Shown: positions 12,173-60,089 of the stretch, in pieces
How positions within the stretch are numbered: position 1 is the stretch's first letter
Layout of the letters: each line of letters begins with the position of its first letter
DNA from: Acanthaster planci
Lineage: Eukaryota; Echinodermata; Asteroidea; Valvatida; Acanthasteridae
Direction: 5' to 3'
DNA: 64,000 bases
NCBI RefSeq assembly: GCF_001949145.1
Contig: NW_019091360.1
Location: 2,143,110-2,207,109 of the forward strand
Program-made: the position numbers and the translations under genes
Notes under the pieces: generated by a model
Database searches by the model: none
What the model was told of the DNA's origin: nothing
The model's input: only the letters and a program-made list of their open reading frames with translations

Positions 12173-14683
12173 GATGACTGCGCGGACAACGGTCCAGTCA
12201 GCGGACTGATCTGACGGTGGAATTCAGCGTCAAACACCACAAGTCATTCATCGATCGTGGCCGTAAAGGAAAAAAACAATCATAACAATATCCCATCCCA
12301 CAGACTTACAATTGCTTCTGTTATACACTCTGCCCACTCGTGCGCGTTCTTAAACTCGACGCGCGCGTGCAACTTCGGCTGGCTACACCACCAAATTGAT
12401 TGAAGGGAAATGTAACGCGTGCGTAGCACCTGCCAAACGAGCGTGATGGCATGGCAGTAGTGGCTAGCAGGCGCATGACTTCTATTTCTGGTCGCTTAAT
12501 CAGTCTTTACAGCGAAACGTTGAAACACGTTAATATTACACAGCATTGCACACTGGAAAAAAAGAAATCTCAAAATATGGAGGGCCTGACGTTTCGATCC
12601 TAGCAGAATCTTTCTCAAAATTTCAGGTCATTGTAGTCAGCAAGCAGTTTGCAACAGCTTTGTATTACATAGGCCTATCTTTGAAAAAAAAAACCAGTTA
12701 GATGGCGACCCCTTGGCAACGAAGAGACCTGACGTCACCATCATGTGTAAACTCCATAAAGTAATGAAATAAAGGCATGTGACAAAATTCCTTCGATGCA
12801 GTTCAAAAACTTAAATGCCTTCATCCACGCCCTGCATGTGACCTGATGTAGGCTGCTTTAGCAAGGTGAACGCATCACATTAGTTTTTGTAGCAGGATAA
12901 AAACATTGCATAGTTATCTCTAAGGGGTCCTTGAAACAATTCCCTATCACAAATCTTGATTTTTAAAATAAGAGTGTAAATGTTCATACCTTGTATAATG
13001 AAAATTTACCGCGCAGCAGAACCCACCTTCACGCGAAGCTGAAGAGATGGCACACCGAAGCAAATACAAACACGAACTGCGGATTTGACTGCATAAATGT
13101 TGCCTGCGTGTGTGACGTGACTGAAAAGGCTGGACTACCGAAAGGAGGAAACACCACGGTAATGCATTCTTTCACTTGAACCCAAACGGAAATATTCACG
13201 GTAACCGTGACCCGGATTCAAAGAGGAAACTCCTGTGAGTGTTTTCGAATCGATGATTATGAGTATAAAGGTGTTTAACGAACTAGCATGTATGATTTAA
13301 TCGAGGATAAATACAAGTTACATAAGTTACATCTTGGGCGTTACCCAAACACTGGTGTAGAACTTCCAGTCTCCCTTTTACATTACAGCTGGTGCATTAA
13401 CGTGCGGCATTCGACATGGTGTGACTGTAGGTTTGATTTCAAAACTTCCACATCAGGAGGCTACGGGCATGGGCTCTTGTAAAACAGGGGGTTGGTTGTC
13501 ATCACACTCTTGATCGGTGATGATCAACCATACGATAAAGGCAAATGCATACAAACCGTGCACTTCAACCGTTTTCGATTAATATGTGCATTGTCGGGCG
13601 CAACGCGGTTCTTCACAAATGCCGGAGTTTTTCTTCCAGGTTTATAACTTCCTCGTTCCTAACAATGCTTTACTGCCAGGAATCTGATGAGATCCACTTC
13701 CTGAAAACATCAGCATATTCATTTCAAGAATATTTATTGCTGTTTGCTTTAAAGTATGGTATGCATATAATATTCATATAGTATCATAAAATATTATTCA
13801 ATGTCTGTCGTGTAATATCATTCCATTGTCGCAGTAATGTGCATAATTAGGTATATCATGGCTTTACACACATGCAGGTTCATACAATCACAATATACAA
13901 AGGCTTGCTTGCCGTACAAAAAAACACGACCCAGTTCCTTTGGACTGCCTTGTCAACCTTTAGTGCAATGGAACACTTGAAATTGAAGATGACGTGTTGA
14001 AAACGGCTTCAGTTTACAACTTTCTGTATATATATTTATAATAGACGAAAAATACATTTTCGGGCACTCTTTTCTGATAGAAATCTATTTCACAAAACTG
14101 CCGTTTATAACAGCGAAACAAACTCGCACAGTAAAAATCACTTTCTTTGTTTCTTTTGCAGACTTGACCACACAGTCGGTAGACACACGTGGAGACGGTT
14201 TTAGCGGTGGTTGCTCCATTATGCTGTCAAAACTGGACGGGTCCCGCCTCGGCCATCTCTAGGCCTCGACTGTACGGAATTTTGTCGTTGTAATCTGTTT
14301 TATCACATTGCGCCGTCCATAGATAAGCACTTTTGCCATGCTGGGTAAGTAATCATCTAGGATTTCACGACGCCTTTGTGCATCGAGACATGGGTATATT
14401 TTACGGGAAAGGCACGTGTAAATTGAATAAAAGTATCGCTTAAAGTGCGCAAGACATCATTAAACATGATCATCATTATCAAAAAGACCAGGCGTGAAAG
14501 AACAATGAAGATGATGAAAACTGGAAGATTGCCACATAGGTCGGACACTTCGGATGTGGTCGAAGGTTTGAACCCTATTTCAATTCATGATTCTATGGAA
14601 GAAGCGCTTCACAGTATGAGGATGGTTATGTCTAAGTCTTCATCTTCAGCAGTTTCTGAAATTTCCAACATTGCTTTGGGTAG
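12173..14683. other. Spacer between SPFH genes A and B
   Basis: About 2.5 kb with no supportable exon; it was searched for a C-terminal SPFH exon of gene B and none was seen. It holds a perfect CRE palindrome TGACGTCA at 12730-12737, about 560 bp upstream of gene A, and a small imperfect hairpin at 13493-13530. Confidence 0.4.
12730..12737. promoter_or_regulatory. CRE-like palindrome upstream of SPFH gene A
   Basis: TGACGTCA, a full match to the CREB/ATF site, about 560 bp upstream of the gene A start codon. Consensus match only. Confidence 0.25.
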
Positions 14684-14832
14684 TTACTTTGCGGGAGGCG
14701 AGGCAGTGGGAAGGCGGGACAGTATAATATCGGGAATGTCCACCGCGTCTAACCGAAAGAAAAGCACGTTGGCAAAAAGTCCCCTGTCCTGATCGGTGCA
14801 TTCCTGGGTCGGTTTGCAACCTGCCTCGCAAC
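14684..14832 (-). CDS. SPFH gene B exon 4 (early stop)
   Basis: Begins like gene A exon 4 (CEAGCKPTQECTDQDRGLF), then diverges and ends at TAA 16 residues after the last clear similarity. Confidence 0.65.
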
Positions 14833-17237
14833 CTATAAAAATAAAAGACAAAAACGTTTCGCTTAAACTTGTATGAATTAGTATTTTACATACATTTTTA
14901 TTTCATTTGTTCATGTTTTTCTGCAGGTGAGGATCCAGGGGGTGGAGGGTCAACCCCCCAGCTCCGACACCAAGATAAATAAATGTAAATGAATTAAGTG
15001 AAATAGCAATTACACTAATGGTAAAAAAGATCAGGGTTGTACATCGTTGACAATGCAGTACATTACCTATGCGTCCACCTGTCCGCAACAATCAAACATT
15101 AAAAGAATCTAATAGGCCTGACCTGACCACCTCCCCAGAGAAAAATTCCTGGCCTTTGCCCTGCTCTGGGCCACAGTTTTGTGGCGATGTGCCGTTTTTC
15201 TGCGAGTGTGTGTCATTTTAGATTCACTCTTCAGAGGACAAAGCCTTTTAACGTTCAACTTGCAACAATAATAAATAATCCTTCTTTTCCTCCTCCCATT
15301 TCGACTTCTCCACTTTCCCCTCCGTAGTTCCCTTCATTTTGAACACTGGAACCCCACTGCAAAAGTGTGCAGTGCCCATGATAACTTGAAAAGCTTGGTG
15401 ACTTGAAAAGTTCACGATCCTAACCTCCTGGTAGGGTCTGGCATGACGGCTCGCAGCACGTCCCCTGCAGTCGGCTTCTCACGGCATCCGAGAGCGCCTG
15501 TTCAACGGCGTCCCGCTCGTAGGCGTACTGACGGAAGCTGAACTGCGAGCCAACGCCCTTCACTGCGTCCGTGGCGCTGAATACCAGGATCAACTCGTAC
15601 GCCGGACCGTAAGTATCGTTGAGTATTTGCAAATTCTCCGGACTGACGTAGTACTGGAAGGTGCAGTTGAGCTTAATCTAGAGAAGCGAGGAGTACACAC
15701 AGATGGATATTCAGCGAGAGCACAAATAATGACAGTTTTAATTTAAAAAACCAAACGAACAAACCTGCTTGTGGACTAGTGGCTGCCATGGCTCTGTATA
15801 ATATTCTGGTGAAGTCTGTGCATTTATCATACCAGCTTGAAAATCGTAAGGGTGGAAATTCTGGACATAAGACAACTCTGAAGATTATATCACCTGAATA
15901 AATTTATCATCCGAAAAAAACCCAAAAATTCCAATGGAATATGTGGTACATGAGTCGAACACCTCTAAAACAAAGTCATTGGGGATTTTATACGTTATCT
16001 TGTTATAACAAGGACCCCATCCTATCAGTTTTAAAGGACCTTAAATGTATCTTGTTATAAACAGAATGTATAATCCCAGTAGTCTTGTTATTGGTGTTTG
16101 ATTGTACATAAAGACATCTGGTACAACTGTGCGCTTTTGACACGTTGGGAAGGATTTTTGTACACGCCCCTCAACAATTATGCCCTATACTTCATTTTTT
16201 TGAGGTTTGCTCTTGTTAAGCAGTCCATTCCGGGTTCAGTATTAATTATAGGCGGTCGTTGAAGGAAGGTTTGTCACAATTTCCTAAAAATGGTTCTGGT
16301 TATCAATAACTCATTTATCGATAATCAATCATTATTTATCAGTCATTAAAGATTATCATTGTTCACTTTGGATAACAGGTTGTAGCTGATTATCCTACAA
16401 ACTAATGGCCAATTCCAAACACATAAATCTACGTCATCCCTCGGCCCCCTTCTCTCCAACTTTGCATTCAAGAGAAAAGTCTGTAGTCGTTTTCTCAATA
16501 CTCAAACTTTCAGTCATTTTGTTACCTCTAGCCTGTCGGCAGTGAATACAGCCACCGACGCTAAGGTGACACTCTTGTTTACGAATGTGGCCGATGCGGT
16601 CAGTCCCGGTTGGTTGGTGGGAGCGAGCCCTCCGGTGTTCCCCTTCAATGTGGTCAATCTTGGCTGGTCGTTGGTGGGCGGGGCTGCCTCAGATTTTTCT
16701 TCATTCTGCCACAGATTTAAGGAGAAGGCTTAAAATTAACAAAACTGGCAGTTCGAAAGCTTGGAATTGTTCTTATTATTCTTGGTCTTTTCAAGAAAGA
16801 TGGGAAATCCCAGAGTGCGTAACTGCGTCCTGCAGTGGTGTATAGCTGATGCGATGCGCGTGCCTGTGGGATGCAGACACCAGCAAAGGCCCATGTATGC
16901 ATTACAGTCAGTATTTTGGGCAATGCAGTCATCCCAACACACATGGCAGCGGAATCGATACTGATCTTTTAAGATCACTTATCACTTGGATAGCAACTAA
17001 CTTCGATTCCAAATATCGAATCAAATGGTGGGGCAGACGGGCATTTAATCTCACTACGTCTGTTTTCCTTGCTGTGGCGCCATGACCTTGGGTCGCCCGC
17101 AGCCGCAGTACACTAATTCTTTGCCTACATGCACTCACCCGGTTTGCTTTTGACACAGTTACCGCCACCACAATGATGACTGTGAGAATCAGACAGACCA
17201 CAACGCCACCAACAACCCACTTGACTCTTGATGACAT
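14684..17237 (-). CDS. SPFH/Band 7 paralogue, gene B, C-terminally short
   Basis: Four exons: 17139-17237, 16526-16705, 15425-15677, 14684-14832; 681 nt in phase, 226 aa. Same plan as gene A: MSSRVKW head, membrane segment VVGGVVVCLILTVIIVVAVT, diverged second exon, then a 253-nt exon with CTFQYYVSPENL and TCCEPSC and a fourth exon with CEAGCKPTQEC. It then diverges after IILSR and stops at TAA 14684-14686, so the C-terminal helix encoded by gene A exon 5 is missing. All splice sites and frames are intact, so this is a shorter product or a recent truncation rather than an obvious pseudogene. An in-frame ATG at 17309 would add 24 residues. A GCAAA|GTAACT donor near the stop could alternatively extend it, but no downstream exon was found. 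Introns of 592, 848 and 433 bp show nothing recognisable. Confidence 0.75.
15425..15677 (-). CDS. SPFH gene B exon 3 (SPFH core)
   Basis: 253 nt, same length and phases as gene A exon 3. Shares LNCTFQYYVSPENL and TCCEPSC. Confidence 0.8.
16526..16705 (-). CDS. SPFH gene B exon 2 (diverged)
   Basis: 60 codons, phase 0 both ends. Proline-rich first half unlike gene A; the end AVFTADRLE aligns with SVFTKERLE of gene A. Confidence 0.65.
17139..17237 (-). CDS. SPFH gene B exon 1 (membrane anchor)
   Basis: 33 codons from MSSRVKW; donor CGG|GTGAGT, phase 0. The frame is open upstream to an ATG at 17309, so the start is uncertain. Confidence 0.7.
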
Positions 17238-17599
17238 CTTTTGATGTCCCCCTGATGAAGTCTGACGTTGGATATCTTTCAAGCAGTCCTGCTCAACACA
17301 ACAGATCAACAGAGCACCGTAAACGTACGCAAGCTACAGGCAAGATGACAAGTGTAGCCTATTATCATGGTTATAGGATCTGTAACTAATATGCCACCTT
17401 TTCCTTTGAAGCCAGAGTAATCTATACCCTGGGCCTTTTATGATAATGCGAACTCTTGAGTTACATTAAAAAACACGATGTATTGAGTTTCCAAAATGTT
17501 ACTGTCGGTATAATTATGTATAATGGCATTCTAAAACAGATAGACAACGTCGTGGCTCCATTTTCAAAGGGCTTGCTTTAAATTTTAAAACTTATATGG

Positions 17600-17805
17600 T
17601 ACAAATTTTCAAAAATGACGGTATTTCAAGTTTTCGAGCGTCGCAGTTCAACTTAAAAAAGTCGTACTTCAGCTTTTCAAATGTTGTCGTTCCACTTTTC
17701 AAACGCCGTAGTCCAACTTTTCAAGGCGTCACACTACTTTCGAAACGTCGTACAGGTGTACTCCAACTTTCTAGCGTCATGGTTCAACTCTTCATAACAT
17801 CGTAG
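17600..17805. repeat. Degenerate tandem repeat, period about 22 bp
   Basis: About eight diverged copies of a unit close to TTCAACTTTTCAAACGTCGT plus two bases. It lies just upstream of SPFH gene B. Confidence 0.6.
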
Positions 17806-20691
17806 GTTCGCTTTTGACTGGTTTGATGTGCATGTCAGGCAGCGCAGCACATGCTGCTACCATGGATCTATACTATAAAAAGCTCCATGGTACTACTGTC
17901 TACAAACGCCGCACGGTGGATGTTCCCCTTTATCGCTTACCACGTCTGCCTGTCCGTTTTATATTACTCTCACTCCCATAAGCAGGTTTCCTTGTCAACA
18001 CACTATTTGTCCGTTGTACATTGTACATGTGCATTACTGTACGTGTACTTAAAAGACAAGCAGGCAAGTTATGATTCATCAGCGAATGACCTTGACTGCC
18101 TCGTGCGATTCATGCCTTCAGAGAAACTCACTGATCTACATGTACATGGCACGTATGACTGAATACTCTAGTCATGCATTCGAGGAAAGCCGGAGACCTC
18201 TGTTGGCACACACGCTGCGGGGTATGCACGTGTCATAAGCCTTACTGAAACCATCGTGCTGTTCACGTTTCTTTCGAAATTTTGAACTTACATGTACTTC
18301 AAAACACGATCCTTTCTTGGATCCCGTCGATGACCGTTTAGGCCCCAGTTGTTAATTTTGTCGAACGCACTGTGGAACTTTCCAACTTGGAGGTAAGCTT
18401 AACCGCAAGGTGACATCGACCCTATAACCCCTTGTGCATCCAGGTGTCGCGGATATCCGCAGCTACACTGCGTGCACAGTGCGTTCGTTCCAATCAACTC
18501 TTGTAAAAAGCCTGTTCCGTAGTCGGTGCCAAAGCCAACTGGTTTCACTAGTGTAGAATCCGGCGGCTGAAATTCAAAATAGGCCCTAATTAAAAAAAAG
18601 TAACAACCTTGGAACCCAGTTCACACTGTGAGAACTTCCCTCCTGTCCTCTATTTATCTATGTGCAATCCACCCGATGTGCATAAAAGTAACGATAATAA
18701 AATCTGAAAAATTTGTTCGAACATTTTAAGACCTGTTCATCTGCTGTAGGCCTACTGTAACCTAGGAAGAGCTTTTCGGAAGACTTAAGCGAAACAGGCT
18801 ACCACTTAGTATATGCCTACCCTAAAGTCAGACGTAAAATTGATTTCTGAAAGACGTTTGAAAGATGTTGATAAATACCACTGGTATCAGTTATTGATAT
18901 CAAATTTGAAAACAAGACTTTTTTTCGTGAGTGTACCTATTGTGATTACATGTTTCACAATGCATTTTGGCAAAAGAAAATACACATGTATTCTGTAATA
19001 CACTATTTTGAAACATAATGAGGACACATCTAAAAGCTCAATATTTATCAAGAAACGAGATAAGTCACATTCATAATATTTAACAGCTGAACTACAAGAG
19101 CCAAGAAAACAATGGATCAGTTTTATATGAAACTATAACTTAATTCCAAATTCCAATAAGATATATTTTTTGTCACAAATCAGACCTTCCAGTCGTTAAC
19201 ACGAAGTATATCCAACGCAGTGATCTAATTTGATTGAAAAGATACACTTTCTACAAATTCACTTGTGCAATATTTTTCTTCAAAATTTAGTATGCCTACA
19301 TGGAATTGCTTTAAATTAAATAAAAACTGCACTCTGTGGTAACGGCGTAAAAAATGGTTCAACTGCGTAATTACACGTCACTATTTGAGATCTTTCCATG
19401 TGAAGTGAATCGGACTTAGCTACCCTTGAAATGAAAACCTCGTCAAGGCCATCCATAAGGCGCGGGGGAAAAGGGGGACGTCGCGCACATGCACCTGACG
19501 TGCGCGGGCGGTCTCTGAAGCAATTCGTGCACAAGCGGTGCACATTTTTGCCTTTAACATGTAATTAAATTGCTCTCTCACTGGGACAAGCTTTTATACG
19601 TCGAAAATCTTACAACTTATCGATATCAGCGAATCCACTCCGATACCGAGTCAAAGAGAAACATGGAATCGGAATGGACATGCAACGCTGCGGCCGCGGA
19701 TTGGTGTGCAAACCACTGCACGTGATGAGTGCAGACAGTAGACGTGGGTCTGAATGCAATTTGTACGCATGGATTTCGTGGACGGTCCGTCGGGTTCAGC
19801 TATTACTTACGTCAAGATTACATAAAGGCATGAAAATGGGAACAGCGGCATGGCAGTGCTCTTTGTCACCATTCTCATATGGGTCAAGAGCTAAGAGAGG
19901 GAAATGGCCGAGTACGGGCTCAAGCTGCGTTTTAGACTCCTTTCCAGTAACTACTACAAAAAATAAACAAAACAACACAGGCGTCTTTCTTTCTCCTCAT
20001 TTCCTTCTACGTCCTTTTTTTTTCGTCTGGGGTGGGTATACCACTCGCCCCTTAAGGCACTCATCCCAGCAGTATTCTTCCCGGTGCAAATAGCCAGTGT
20101 GGCTGCTCTCCTAACCAGTAGTTTCAATGAAACAAAACATGACATGAAACTGAAAAATTTGGACAGATTACTGTGCGCTTAGAAAACTTCTACAACCTGT
20201 TACCACCTGCTGATAATGAAACCGCAAGTGCTTTGCTTGAAAAAAAATTGCTCAGAGTGAGAAAAGACCTTCTCGTGTGTGAATGCAACGGAGTGTGTTT
20301 GAAACACATGTATGCCAATGGCCAATCCAACTCGAGAACCACACGATCTGTTGGGCCAAACAGCGAATACATTCCATCTTCCAAACAGTGCTGAAATCAA
20401 TCACGACAATCACATCCCATCTTATTAGTCACTGCACGTCGGGGACGTGTTACGAGCTGGACTGGTGATGTGTTGGGTGGTGTAGAGTGTGACGTACTCA
20501 ACCAAACTCATATCTCCTGATGAATACCGTCAATGATAATTAAGAGACCTCATTCGGTTCCAATCTTGAGTTGTAAAATCAAAAGGAGAAACACCACAAA
20601 TTATCCAAAGCTCTAAATAAACACTGCAATAATGAAAACAAATGAGGAAAACCCTGCAATTTTGGGGAAATTGTTTCACATGAACACGGGC

Positions 20692-20852
20692 GATTCACAA
20701 TAGGAGTGCCCCTCCAAGAGTTTGCCATGTGTCAACCAATCACAGTGCGCGAAATCTGTCACCCCAATGCACATTTGGAAAGGCTTGACAGATTTCGCGC
20801 ACTGTGATTGGTCAACGCGCTGCAAACTCTTGGAGGCACGCTACTGTGAATC
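20692..20852. repeat. Fold-back (inverted-repeat) element, probable MITE
   Basis: Two arms of about 70 nt face each other around a 24-nt loop (20762-20785). The inner 27 bp pair perfectly, next come nine unpaired positions, then a further 14 paired bp, and the outer ends GATTCACA/TGTGAATC also pair. Each arm holds a CCAAT-type sequence. Size and shape suit a fold-back MITE; a structured RNA is less likely. Confidence 0.65.
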
Positions 20853-21709
20853 ACACGTACTGCTACACTTCTCTATTTCAGGCAAAAAACATTTTGCTAA
20901 CGTTGGTTCTCTATTCCAAGGCATGGAAATTCACTAATAACAGTAATAAATATAATTTTTGAACTTTCAATCTGTAACAACTTGAGTTATTTCAGCAATA
21001 TATACATACATAGATTTTTCAAAGGCATATCTCATCTTGTAGTTATATTAATCTTATTAATAAATGTACCTATGCTCATTCAAAAAGAGGAGAGAAGTGT
21101 AAAATGTCATGGTCTACATTCAGGAGTCTCGGCTAACAATTTAAACTTTGCTAGTGGTAAGTTTTCCACAAAATTGATAAAAGCACACATCGTGTTGATG
21201 TGCGCACCTCTAAGAAGCAGCTGTGACCTGATACCACCAAAAGTGGCAGGATATGACACTGGAGTTTTACCACACAACAGACTGGCAAATACTAAGATTT
21301 CACAGCAACAATGCCAGTTTTTATATCCCTGGATGCTTCAAAGTGAAGTACGAAAATAATGAGCTAAATGTGTACAGTGCTTTACAAAAAAATTACTAAA
21401 CAGATATAAAAAAGTGTTGGTAAGGCTTCGGGATCTGATGACATTTTCAAGTCATCCAAATCTAAAGTAACCAAACTCTCATATCATTCTTCATACATTC
21501 AGAGGCATTGAGATTAAACCTCGTACACAGACTGCTGTGTCATAATTATACTTGTGTACAGGCATCAAACCTGCTTTGTCAACAAAATGTAGAGCTTAAA
21601 CAAATTAACCCTAACCCCCTAGGGTGCATGTAAAATCATATTGACATTGGAGGATTTGGGACCGTTAGGGTTAATGTTGCTTTCCTTTTAAAAAATAAGG
21701 GTTGAAGGC

Positions 21710-59367
<37,658 letters not shown>

Positions 59368-60089
59368 CTGGAGATACAAAAATCAAGGCTATTAGAATAC
59401 TGTGATCTAAATATGTATGCAATACACACAGGTAAATGCATGTTAACAAAGTACATTTGAAGAAAAAAGTGACAAGGAGATGAACAGGGTTTTAACATGG
59501 AACCTAAGTAACAGAAACCTTTGTGACCTAAAGATTCATACCCTTGACACTATTCTGGACTACATATATGCTCAAGGAATAAAAATGTACACACAAAAAT
59601 GTGAGCAATCTTGGGCTTGAAACTACGTTCAAAACCTCTTAACTTCAAGTCCTGTGATCTATAGGTACTGGACGAAATTGGGATGTAACGTACCAGTTAC
59701 TATGATCAACATGTTCACGTACCTCTGGAGGCAACAGCCACTGATCAACATTAGCACATTCAGGATAGTGAACACTCAAACAAATTTGTAAATGAATATG
59801 GAAGGCAGGGGGGTAATATACATGTAGTTTTGTTTGGTTGGCCCACCGTAGGCAGTTTTGCATGGCATATTTGGCATGCCCAAGTGCCACACCCATACCA
59901 TTTCACTGATTGAATTACTCAAGCTTATCCCAATCTAACATGAACAAACCTCCAGCCAAACCATTCAGGTGAAGTCACACACACCGAGCAATTGCGTAGA
60001 TTCCATACCTGCCTCATTTCCCGTGGTCTCCAATTTCTTTAATTGCACAAGCCCATCCCCATCCCACCCCAAGGAAATCATACGTTATA

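Larger units (their letters stand above)
17310..21709. other. Intergenic region between SPFH gene B and Myo3
   Basis: No supportable gene. It includes the upstream region of gene B, the 22-bp repeat, a CpG-richer patch at 19440-19760, a fold-back element at 20692-20852 and, at its right end, the Myo3 3' UTR on the minus strand. I could not place a Myo3 poly(A) signal with confidence. Confidence 0.4.

Noticed and set aside
14141-14280. Plus-strand acceptor-like TTCTTTTGCAG followed by CpG-rich sequence
   Set aside because: Stops in all frames soon after and no matching donor; not supported as an exon.
59700-59760. Minus-strand DQWLLPPE followed by GTACGT, resembling the kinase hinge sequence WLVxE just before Myo3 exon 1
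   Set aside because: It has one residue too many and PP in place of the hydrophobic hinge. The upstream acceptor is weak, and no Gly-loop or VAIK lysine exon precedes it.
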